Assembly: GCA_003978665.1 (NCBI GenBank)
Contig: QNYQ01000013.1
Span: forward strand, 1-33,305
From: Hyperthermus sp.
GTDB taxonomy: Archaea; Thermoproteota; Thermoprotei_A; Sulfolobales; Pyrodictiaceae
Reading direction: 5' to 3'
Length of the DNA: 33,305 nucleotides
Shown: one piece after another, positions 9,522-17,715 of the stretch
Layout: every line of letters starts with the position of its first letter
Numbering within the stretch: position 1 is the first letter of the stretch
Translations under genes and position numbers: made by a program
The notes under the pieces: generated by a model
Seen by the model: the letters and a program-made list of their open reading frames with translations, nothing else
Told to the model about the DNA's origin: nothing
The model's database searches: none

Positions 9522-10466
9522 ATGAGGAAGGGGTATAAGCCATGCAGCCGCCAACATGTCAGGCTAAAGACGCCCCTATTCGTGGTTGAAGACGTGGAGG
9601 CAGCGAAGAGGATTATTAGAGAGCTAGGAGAAGAGTGCAGCACAACTGTTGAAGTCGTTGAGGTGTGCTGTAGGAGAATCTTCCGTGAAGCACCACCACG
9701 TTCATACGTTACTATAGGACCTGCCGCAATAGTGTCCATAGATGTTGAGAGGAAGCCCCTAGATTATTGGAGGAGTATAGCGAGATCATTGCTGGACACT
9801 GTGCCGGGTATAAGGGCTGTTTACGGTAAGGTACAGACGAGGGGTAGGCATAGGGTCCCGGAGCTTGTCCACTTAGCGGGAGAGGAGCTGAGCGAGGTCA
9901 TACACGTAGAATACGGGATAAAATTCCTCGTGCCCTTGGGTAGAGTATACATGAATCCTAGGCTCGCCAGCGAGCACGAACGCTTATCCAGGAGGGTGAA
10001 GGAGGCCGAGATAGTACTTGACATGTTTGCTGGGGCTGGAGGATTTACACTACATATAGCAGCAAAGGGCAAGGCTAAGCTCATAGTAGCCAACGACATA
10101 AATGTTCATGCGACAAGATCACTCATACACTCAATGCACTTGAATGAAGGGAGGCTAGCCACACCCATAGTAGTCGTGAATAGTGATGCTCGACTCCTGC
10201 CAAGGCTCCTGCCACCAATATTTACACGGATTATAATGGATTTGCCACATGCATCCCAAAACTTTCTGCCCCACGCCTACAAGCTTTGCAGCCCCAGAGG
10301 CTGTATGATACACTTGTACAGAGTCGGGAGAGAGGAGCGTGAAGTTGTCAGCGATCTAAAGCTACCAGCTCGGCTATTTATTAGAGAGGTTAGAAGGGTC
10401 CTCGACTATGCTCCTGGCAAGTATATTTTCAGAGTCGATATCGAAGCTGGGCGTGTAGGTGATTAA
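9522..10466 (+). CDS. Trm5-family tRNA (guanine-N1)-methyltransferase
   Basis: HVEYGIKFLVPLGRVYMNPRLASEHERLSRRV, VLDMFAGAGGFTLHIA, DLPHASQNFLPHA; ATG at 9522 avoids overlap with nadK. Confidence 0.85.
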   Translation: MRKGYKPCSRQHVRLKTPLFVVEDVEAAKRIIRELGEECSTTVEVVEVCCRRIFREAPPRSYVTIGPAAIVSIDVERKPLDYWRSIARSLLDTVPGIRAVYGKVQTRGRHRVPELVHLAGEELSEVIHVEYGIKFLVPLGRVYMNPRLASEHERLSRRVKEAEIVLDMFAGAGGFTLHIAAKGKAKLIVANDINVHATRSLIHSMHLNEGRLATPIVVVNSDARLLPRLLPPIFTRIIMDLPHASQNFLPHAYKLCSPRGCMIHLYRVGREEREVVSDLKLPARLFIREVRRVLDYAPGKYIFRVDIEAGRVGD

Positions 10467-10874
10467 TAGGCCAAAGCACATGGTAAAACTGCTTCGGAGC
10501 GCTCCTTTAAGCTCCTGTTTTAAGTCCCTGGAGCTGAGCGACGCGTTCACAATCACGCTGTCGTGTCTAACACTGCTCTTCCTCACTATGATTCTCTTAG
10601 CCTTGCTTGCGGGCGAGAAACCGTTCACTTCCACATACTCTATCTTCATAGACTCGAGAGGCGCCGCCACTAGATAGAGCTTTGCTAAGCCTCTAAGCCT
10701 AGCGCACTCGGAAGGCGATGGAGTACTCCTCCTCTGCCTACAGCCAACACAGACGATGCAGTCGCCCCTTACCCCTAATCTTTCATCTCTTTCAAGCTCC
10801 AAGGTAGAAGGGTGGTCAGCCTCAACGTTGGGGTGACCCTTGCAGGCTACTAGACTAAAGCAGAATCTTTCCAT
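10374..10874 (-). CDS. DUF371 family protein
   Basis: KGHPNVEADHPSTLELERDERLGVRGDCIVCV matches the GHPNV...H.TTLE...GDCI signature of DUF371. Confidence 0.8.
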   Translation of the reverse strand: MERFCFSLVACKGHPNVEADHPSTLELERDERLGVRGDCIVCVGCRQRRSTPSPSECARLRGLAKLYLVAAPLESMKIEYVEVNGFSPASKAKRIIVRKSSVRHDSVIVNASLSSRDLKQELKGALRSSFTMCFGLLITYTPSFDIDSENILARSIVEDPSNLSNK

Positions 10875-10990
10875 GCATTGCAACCCCACCTAGATAAGGG
10901 GTGTAACTGGATTAGAAAACATTTGGCTAGAGCATGCCGCTGGCTCAGCCATGGTGGACTCCGGAAAGCTATGGGAAGGGTGTGTAGATA

Positions 10991-11665
10991 ATGTTTGAGG
11001 AGAGGCGTAGAGCCCTTGTGGAGAAGCTGGTCAGGGAGGGTTATGCTAGGTCGGAGCACGTGATCAACGCGTTGCTGAGAGTCCCCCGTGAGCTCTTTGT
11101 TCCCGAGGAGCTGGTAGAGCTTGCCTACGAGGACACACCTCTCCCAATAGGTTTTGGGCAAACGATAAGCGCACCTCACATGGTTGCTCTCATGACGGAG
11201 CTCGCTGAGCTTAAACCAGGCCATAAGGTGCTTGAGATAGGGGCTGGCTCCGGGTACCATGCAGCCGTAATGGCTGAAGTAGTTGCTCCTAGCAGTGCGC
11301 CAAGAGAGGAGTGGGGGCACGTGTACACCGTGGAGAGGATAAAAGGCCTCGTGGAGCTTGCAAGGAGAAACCTGAGGCGTGCCGGATATGCTGACAGGGT
11401 TACTGTAGTTGAGGGAGACGGTACCCTAGGCTACAGCGAGGCAGCACCCTTTGACCGTATAATAGTTACTGCATCAGCACCTCATCTCCCCCCGCCGCTG
11501 GCCGAGCAGCTGAAGCCCAGAGGGCGTATCATAATACCTATAGGCGACAAGTACCTGCAACACCTATACCTCATAGTGAAGAGTGAGGAGGGAAAGCTCA
11601 AGTACAGCAAGATAACCCCCTGCCTCTTCGTACCACTCATAGGGAGATACGGGTGGAGAGAATAA
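10991..11665 (+). CDS. pcm: Protein-L-isoaspartate O-methyltransferase
   Basis: [51 protein letters not shown]. Confidence 0.96.
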   Translation: MFEERRRALVEKLVREGYARSEHVINALLRVPRELFVPEELVELAYEDTPLPIGFGQTISAPHMVALMTELAELKPGHKVLEIGAGSGYHAAVMAEVVAPSSAPREEWGHVYTVERIKGLVELARRNLRRAGYADRVTVVEGDGTLGYSEAAPFDRIIVTASAPHLPPPLAEQLKPRGRIIIPIGDKYLQHLYLIVKSEEGKLKYSKITPCLFVPLIGRYGWRE

Positions 11666-11738
11666 GCCCGCCAAAAAGACTCTTAATGGTATCCTTAGGC
11701 TCTCATTCACCGTACCAGGTTGACGGATCCAGTACGGC

Positions 11739-12797
11739 TTAGGCCCTACCAGGCTTCAGCCATGCATCGAGACCCATCTGTTTACCCCGCATATGCTCGT
11801 TGTAAGCCTTCCTTAACCTATTTAACGCATTCTTGACACGCTCGGGATTGAAGTCATGTTCATCTACTAGAATCTTGTATACCTGCTCGTCTCTTGGCTG
11901 CCTCCATTCAAGCTTATAGTCCTCGTTAACTGGCGGGTTCAGGAAGTACTCGTATATCTTTACTGGGTCCTCGCTCATTTTGGGACGTATTGCTTCGAGA
12001 AGCTTCTCTATGCTACGATAGCTTTTAACCATGCGTAGCGCTGTCTTGGGGCCAATACCCTTCACACCCTCTGGGTTGTAGTCAGTACCCACTAGTATGC
12101 CGAGCACTATGAGCTGTTGCCTCGTCAACCCCAGCTCTCTGAGCAGCTTGTCTAGCATCACTAGCTCGGGAGCGATCTCTACATATATGTTCTTTCGTGG
12201 AAGCTTGCGTTTGCCCGTGATGGTGAGGTTTCTGACAAGCCTGGGAGAGCCGAAGAGCAGAGAGTCATAATCCTGGCTGGCAGTAGCCCATGCATCACCA
12301 CGCCTCGTCATAAACGCTGCCTGAGCCTCGCCCTCGGCGGGCGCGTTGACGTAGGGTATTCCCATGGCCTCTAGGAGACGTTTAGCATCATTAACCATCT
12401 CCGACGTCAGCGTCGAGCTAGCCTGCGCATATCTCCTGGCAGCCTCTATCTCGCCACGACTAACCGCATACATATACTTCTGCATAGCTTCGGCCCTAAG
12501 CTTCCTCCTTCTCTCTATCTCACCCTTTTTCATCTCGGGGGGCTTACCATCAAACACGTACACCACTTTCAAACCATGCTCAAATAGGTTTATGGTACGG
12601 TAGAAGAGGCCACTTAGGTGGCTTGTTATCCTCCCCTTAGAGTCCATGAGAGGGGTTCCATCAGGCTGCCTTATAGCTGCTAGAAACTGGTATAGTGCAT
12701 TATAGGCATCCACCGCTATAACCTTGTACCTTAAGCTGTCTAAATCAATATTCTCCACGGCAGTAGACGGGATGATCTCACGAATGTTTACTCCCAC
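11739..12797 (-). CDS. fen: Flap endonuclease FEN-1
   Basis: VFDGKPPEMK, APAEGEAQAAFM, ASQDYDSLLFG, GTDYNPEGVKGIGPKTAL; C-terminal PIP-box-like QMGLDAWL. Confidence 0.97.
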   Translation of the reverse strand: MGVNIREIIPSTAVENIDLDSLRYKVIAVDAYNALYQFLAAIRQPDGTPLMDSKGRITSHLSGLFYRTINLFEHGLKVVYVFDGKPPEMKKGEIERRRKLRAEAMQKYMYAVSRGEIEAARRYAQASSTLTSEMVNDAKRLLEAMGIPYVNAPAEGEAQAAFMTRRGDAWATASQDYDSLLFGSPRLVRNLTITGKRKLPRKNIYVEIAPELVMLDKLLRELGLTRQQLIVLGILVGTDYNPEGVKGIGPKTALRMVKSYRSIEKLLEAIRPKMSEDPVKIYEYFLNPPVNEDYKLEWRQPRDEQVYKILVDEHDFNPERVKNALNRLRKAYNEHMRGKQMGLDAWLKPGRA

Positions 12798-13073
12798 AAT
12801 CCTACCCAGATAGTCAAGTGGAAACTTAGACTGGCCTTAATAACTACCTGCCACTAGTCCCCCAGCAGGGCGAGCAAGACGAGTACTCCGGCTTCAGCGC
12901 AGGATCCCAGGCGTGAACAATACCATCCCAGTTCACGACAAAAGAGTTCCGATGAGGGAAAAAAGGGGCTGGTAGATGCTGGAGACAGTACGGCTCCTCT
13001 GTGGAAGAGAATATGGGTGGGAGAAGGCAGCATTAATGCTTAGGAGGGTGGTCTCTTCTTTAACCGAACGCTA

Positions 13074-13352
13074 TTAATACTGAGATATTCTATGAACGGC
13101 TTCTACCTCTATCTCCTCAACACCCTCAACACTCTTCAGTAATTCCTCAAGCCTTGCAGTACCTCCCTCGCTCTCCTCGGGCATTATAAGGTACATCTTC
13201 AACGCGTTAAGCCCAAAGGCTATTGGAACTTTATCGTAGCGTGCCACCTCATAGTCTGAAGGAAGCTTCGATTTTATAGTTGACACTAAGCCCTCAAGGT
13301 CTATGCCTGGGTCGGAGGGATAGACCGAGACAACTACAAGCACCCTGGCCAT
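13074..13352 (-). CDS. ef1b: Archaeal elongation factor 1-beta (start of conserved region at MARV)
   Basis: MARVLVVVSVYPSDPGIDLEGLVSTIKSKLP...IAFGLNALKMYLIMPE...VEGVEEIEVEAVHR matches aEF-1beta. Confidence 0.93.
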   Translation of the reverse strand: MARVLVVVSVYPSDPGIDLEGLVSTIKSKLPSDYEVARYDKVPIAFGLNALKMYLIMPEESEGGTARLEELLKSVEGVEEIEVEAVHRISQY

Positions 13353-13413
13353 AAGCCATAACACCTCACGCGGATCCGGGCCCGAGCCTAATCACGTAAC
13401 CGTTGCAGAGGGG

Positions 13414-13443
13414 TTCCACCACCGCTCAGTAGAGTTGGTGGAA
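13414..13443. repeat. Inverted repeat/hairpin TTCCACCA-(14)-TGGTGGAA between the Zn-ribbon gene and ef1b
   Basis: 8-bp perfect arms read directly; ~11 nt downstream of the Zn-ribbon stop codon on the minus strand. Confidence 0.55.
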
Positions 13444-13454
13444 AGACGCGCTAA

Positions 13455-13670
13455 TTAAGGGCCTTCAAAGCCGCATTTAGGACATCTATATGTGACGCCA
13501 AGCTTCCTGCAACTAGCACACCTCCAGATTACCACCTCGCCGCATCCAGGACAGAGGAAGGCTACTCCCTTCTCCCATGGAGCGATAGGCCTACCGCAAC
13601 TAGTGCATGTAGGTACCCTAGCCACGTCAACGATGCTTATCTTCCTCTGCACGGCAAGCTCCAGCGCCAT
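13455..13670 (-). CDS. Archaeal Zn-ribbon protein (DUF1610-like), linked with ef1b
   Basis: Four CxxC knuckles: CTSCGRP, CPGCGE, CASCRK, CPKCGF. Confidence 0.85.
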   Translation of the reverse strand: MALELAVQRKISIVDVARVPTCTSCGRPIAPWEKGVAFLCPGCGEVVIWRCASCRKLGVTYRCPKCGFEGP

Positions 13671-13800
13671 AGCCTAAGCCCCGGAGGAGTCTCCTTAGCA
13701 TACGCCTAAAAATAGGCTTTCGAAGCCTCTAAGCCTCCTAGAGGAAACGAGTTTATTACAGCCAGTATCAGGATAGCTGGAAGAGCCTAGGGCTAACAGC

Positions 13801-14181
13801 ATGTTGGCTGCTAGGAGTGACTACAAGCAAGTGATAGCAGTGAGAACCGATCTTGACATGGGAAAGGGGAAAATAGCTGCGCAGGCGGCGCATGCCTCGG
13901 TGGAGGCCGTATTTCTCATACTTGACAGTGGAAGAGACGAGTGGAGGCTGTGGCTCCGGGAGTGGAGAAGAAGTGGTCAAAAGAAGGTGGTGGTGAGGGT
14001 TAGTGGTGAAAAGGAGCTTATGGAAGTATACGAGAAAGCCTTGCGTATAGGCCTGCCAGCAGTCATAATTGCCGATGCTGGCCTTACGCAGATACCCCCA
14101 GGGACAAGAACAGCTGTCGCTGTAGGGCCTGGACCCACCCCTCTCATCGACCAGGTGACGGGCGGGCTAAAGCTGCTTTAA
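13801..14181 (+). CDS. pth2: Peptidyl-tRNA hydrolase, Pth2 family
   Basis: KQVIAVRTDLDMGKGKIAAQAAHASVEA, DAGLTQIPPGTRTAVAVGPGP. Confidence 0.97.
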   Translation: MLAARSDYKQVIAVRTDLDMGKGKIAAQAAHASVEAVFLILDSGRDEWRLWLREWRRSGQKKVVVRVSGEKELMEVYEKALRIGLPAVIIADAGLTQIPPGTRTAVAVGPGPTPLIDQVTGGLKLL

Positions 14182-14211
14182 CCCAGCATACGCTAAGGCC
14201 TGGGCCATCCC

Positions 14212-15438
14212 ATGCACATTACGAGGGTCCCCAAGGAGATGGAAAAGGCTCTCACGGGCAGCGTGGTACAGGAGGTTTTTCAGCCGGCGACAAGGCCTCT
14301 TGATCTACTCGTAGGCATGCTGTATAGACTCCTTCCCGAAAAGACCTACGCGAAGATAGCGTCTCCCCGCGAACGCAGCTTTATAGTCATGGAGCAGTAC
14401 CGCTCCGAGATCCCAGGTATGGCTGGGAAGCAGGGACACTACTGCATCTACCTCATGGTGAAGAGGGGGGAGGCCAGCATTGATGCCGCACGAAGCATAG
14501 CCAGAAGGATAGGGGTGGCCGTGCAACCGTTAATATATGGGCTTAAGGATGCCGAAGCTACAACACTACAGGTTGTCTGCATGAAATGTGAACCCGGACA
14601 AGCCCGCCCCCTAGTAACAGTGCCGGGCAGGGTCTGGGCTAGGCTCCTAGCCAAAACCGCCCATTGTCCTTCAAGGAACCTTATGAGAGGTAACTGCTTC
14701 ATCGTCATACTTGAAGCCTTAGATAACCTAGAGGAGGTAATGCAGGCTATCCAATACGTGTTTAGCGCGAGGCTGCCCGCCTACTACGCCTATCAACGCT
14801 TCGGTACGCGCAGACCTAATAGCCACATCATTGGGAAAATAATGTTAATCAACGATAGGAGGAGCCTCCTCCTGGAACTACTAGACTCTGATTACCCAGA
14901 TGAATCACCCATGTCGATAAAGTGCAGAAGGCTTTTATGGGTAAGCGAGGAGTGCAGTCATACAAGACTCTACGAGCGCCGCATAGCAGAGGCTATTCTG
15001 CACGGCAAGAACATAGATAGGTCAATACCACACCATGTTAAGAGAATCGCCGTATCAGCACTACAAGCATACATATTTAACATATACTTGTCACTTCGGA
15101 TAAGGGAGGGGTACCCCTTAACCAAGCCCCTAAGCGGAGAACGCTTGAAAGGCTCAAGGCCGCTGGCGTGGGTGCCTGGCATTGGAGAGCCGTTGACTCT
15201 TAAGGATGAGGCCGGGGAGCTGTTGGCGAGGGCGCTTGAATACGCGGGCCTCACAGCCAGTGATCTTAGGAATCCACCGCGCCTGGTTCCGCGCGTGCAC
15301 GGCTACTGGAGGCCTATCTACACCCAAGTGACAAGCCCTAGCCTAGACATGGTTGACGAGGGGCGTCTGGTTGCGAGGTTTTGCATGGAGAGGGGGATGT
15401 ACGCGTCGCTTGTGCTGAGAGAGATAGGTGCATGGTAG
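14212..15438 (+). CDS. truD: tRNA pseudouridine synthase TruD family
   Basis: YGLKDAEATTLQ (catalytic GLKD), YYAYQRFGTRRPNSHIIGK, ALQAYIFNIYLSLR; pth2-truD adjacency. Confidence 0.88.
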   Translation: MHITRVPKEMEKALTGSVVQEVFQPATRPLDLLVGMLYRLLPEKTYAKIASPRERSFIVMEQYRSEIPGMAGKQGHYCIYLMVKRGEASIDAARSIARRIGVAVQPLIYGLKDAEATTLQVVCMKCEPGQARPLVTVPGRVWARLLAKTAHCPSRNLMRGNCFIVILEALDNLEEVMQAIQYVFSARLPAYYAYQRFGTRRPNSHIIGKIMLINDRRSLLLELLDSDYPDESPMSIKCRRLLWVSEECSHTRLYERRIAEAILHGKNIDRSIPHHVKRIAVSALQAYIFNIYLSLRIREGYPLTKPLSGERLKGSRPLAWVPGIGEPLTLKDEAGELLARALEYAGLTASDLRNPPRLVPRVHGYWRPIYTQVTSPSLDMVDEGRLVARFCMERGMYASLVLREIGAW

Positions 15439-15471
15439 GCTGTATGGATTGTAGTGGACACTCCCCCGCGG

Positions 15472-16005
15472 CTAGTAGCCTGATTTTATGTGTACTTTCT
15501 TCCCGAGCATCTCTGAAAGGATTCTCTCATAAACCTCCTTAGCCCTACCCATTCTCCTTTCATCTCTTTTCGTCACTCTCACAACATACTCTATGCTACC
15601 GTCAGGAAGCCACACAGTGTTAACGCCGAGCACTCTTGCCGGATAGAGTAGGTGAATAGCTAAGCCTCTTACATCGTTAGCCTTAGGTATAATCTTGACA
15701 CGCATACCTAACTTACCCTTCAATCTCTGCTCAAGGTCCCTAGCGTATCGCGTAAACACTGGCACGCTAACTCCTACACCTAAATCCATCACTAGGATCG
15801 CGAAGTTATTGTCCACAAAATACGTCTTGTAGTATGTAGCCTTGCGGAGCAGCTGCACACCTTCAGATTCCTCTAGTTCTATCAATGCCTTCATAACATC
15901 AATCTCTCTTTCATCAACAACACCACTATCAACTAAACCCTGGCATCTCGGACATAGGACGCCGCTTTTTACGCATACGTAGTCAAGAGGAATTTGTACC
16001 GAGAT
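15472..16005 (-). CDS. Zn-ribbon plus KH/NusA-like putative RNA-binding protein; start codon uncertain (no ATG/GTG/TTG for the N-terminal part)
   Basis: Track ORF is 15472..15894; the same frame upstream encodes IPLDYVCVKSGVLCPRCQGLVDSGVVDEREID, then an in-frame TGA at 16009-16011. GGAGGTGA lies immediately 5' of GCG ATC. Confidence 0.6.
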   Translation of the reverse strand: MSVQIPLDYVCVKSGVLCPRCQGLVDSGVVDEREIDVMKALIELEESEGVQLLRKATYYKTYFVDNNFAILVMDLGVGVSVPVFTRYARDLEQRLKGKLGMRVKIIPKANDVRGLAIHLLYPARVLGVNTVWLPDGSIEYVVRVTKRDERRMGRAKEVYERILSEMLGKKVHIKSGY

Positions 16006-16170
16006 CGCTCACCTCCAGCCAGCACACACCCCCAACAATATATCTACAGTGTTGATGCTGCCCAACCCCGGCAAAGCCGCAGGGAACAGGGATTACTTAA
16101 AATAACTGATGCAGGGTAATGGCCCTAGGGGGTCCGAGAGGGGCTCTAGGACAAGTTACGGTATGAGAAT

Positions 16171-16527
16171 ATGGGAGGAAGGACGGGGAGGCAGGATAGG
16201 ACGCCTCCGGTTGTTCTCCAACAAGCAGTTATAGGGGGTAGGCCTTTGAGGCCCGGGGACATATGGCTAGCCCTGGCAAAAATCATGTACAGCCATGGTG
16301 ACAAGGAGGGAGGATACGTGACAATAATTGAAAGAGGGGGCGGTAGTGCAAGGCTGAGAGAGATACCTTTATCTAGAATAACCGTGCTGAAGAAAGGGTA
16401 TATCATACTAGACGATGGCACCCTAATACCATTGCATCGTATAATGAGTATAGTTGACGGCAAGGGGAGGACACTTTACTCTAGGCTAGAGCCCAAGAAG
16501 CAGGCCTCCTCTCAAAATAGTGTATGA
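16171..16527 (+). CDS. DUF504 (UPF0248) family protein
   Basis: Pattern VTIIERGG...REIPLSRITVLKKGYIILDDGTLIPLHRIMSIVDGKGRTLY fits DUF504. Confidence 0.72.
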   Translation: MGGRTGRQDRTPPVVLQQAVIGGRPLRPGDIWLALAKIMYSHGDKEGGYVTIIERGGGSARLREIPLSRITVLKKGYIILDDGTLIPLHRIMSIVDGKGRTLYSRLEPKKQASSQNSV

Positions 16528-16533
16528 CCCCTC

Positions 16534-17100
16534 TCAGCCCACTGCCTTAACCTCTCTCAGCGTCCTGTAAATAGGGCCACTTCTGGTGAGGATGCTCTGC
16601 TTGATACGCACATGCTCCAGGAATACCACTCCTACATCAACATCCCTGAACTGGTGGAGAAGCTTGACAAGCCTGTCCATATTCCTCCTGCCCTTAACCC
16701 TGGCAATAGTAACGTGGGGTACAAACTCTTCTCGCTCACCCTTCCATCCCAGCCTACGTACACCCTTCTCTATAGCCTCATAGAGTCTCTGGAGCTCACC
16801 CTCCTCCTCGACGCCAACCCATATGACCCTCGGCCTTTCAAGCGAGGGGAAAGCACCCACGCCTCGAAGCATGAGCCTTACTCTCCGAGGCCTAGCATTG
16901 GAAATTATGGCAGCCAGCTCGTCTATGAGTGATATAGGAGTGTTGCCGAGAAACCTCAACGTTATATGGAAGTTAGCATCTTCAACAGGCTTCAACGGCG
17001 CGCCAGTGGCTACTAGAGAGTCTCGAATAGAAGCTAGCCGGGAAACCACTGTAGGATCCTCTATGTCGACGGATATGAATGCACGCAAATACTCGCCCAA
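16534..17100 (-). CDS. thpR: RNA 2',3'-cyclic phosphodiesterase / 2'-5' RNA ligase family
   Basis: Two HxT motifs HITLRFLG and HVTIARVKG; RAFISVDIEDP start. Confidence 0.95.
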   Translation of the reverse strand: MGEYLRAFISVDIEDPTVVSRLASIRDSLVATGAPLKPVEDANFHITLRFLGNTPISLIDELAAIISNARPRRVRLMLRGVGAFPSLERPRVIWVGVEEEGELQRLYEAIEKGVRRLGWKGEREEFVPHVTIARVKGRRNMDRLVKLLHQFRDVDVGVVFLEHVRIKQSILTRSGPIYRTLREVKAVG

Positions 17101-17246
17101 GCTACAACCCCTTAAACCCAGCCCATAGTACAGTGCCAGCCAAGCATAGTTATATTAATAACACCGCTGGACTCCACAGTCATCCTCCCCGGAAAGCAAG
17201 GAGACAATGCTAAAAAACAGAGAGCTGTGAGGGAAACCGTCTGGAA

Positions 17247-17325
17247 GCGGCGGTCGTCTAGCCTGGACTAGGACGCCGGCCTTCCAAGCCGGTGGTCCCG
17301 GGTTCAAATCCCGGCCGCCGCACCA
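17247..17325 (+). tRNA. tRNA-Gly (anticodon UCC), CCA encoded, no intron
   Basis: Cloverleaf: acceptor GCGGCGG/CCGCCGC, anticodon stem CCGGC-CUUCCAA-GCCGG, T-arm CCGGG-UUCAAAU-CCCGG, discriminator A, CCA. Confidence 0.97.
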
Positions 17326-17715
17326 AACCCCTCCTACAGCTTCCTGCTCCAAATATGCTGTCCGGCAATCCAGCATCTTCAGGGGGACAATGAGGTTTGA
17401 GCCAGCCAGGTCAATAAAGATCCCTTCTGCCAACTACTGCCAGGATTGGATGCGTATAGCCTATATTACATTCCTCTGGGCAATTTCACACTGACAGTTT
17501 TAGGTTATAGCCTTCTTCCTCCATGCACACTTTCAAGAATGTCATGCTAGCAGGATGCTGCCATGCTTGGTGGAAATCATCTTGTATACGGGTCTTTGTG
17601 GGATGCGTGCTGGCATATGGTCTTATGTAGGTTCTAAGGGCTTATTGATTGACATAGGGGGTTACTAAGGTCTTAACGGCGTATTCTCCGTGTGTGAAGC
17701 GGTCCGTTCTGGTGC

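Noticed and set aside
12838-12975. Possible box C/D or H/ACA sRNA (ttccgatgaggg, ggagacagta)
   Set aside because: Box motifs are imperfect and no convincing guide stem could be drawn by eye.
17155-17433. 92-aa minus ORF with GGRDLNPGPPAWKAGVLVQARRP
   Set aside because: It is the antisense of tRNA-Gly; GRDLNPGP is a classic spurious translation across a tRNA T-arm.
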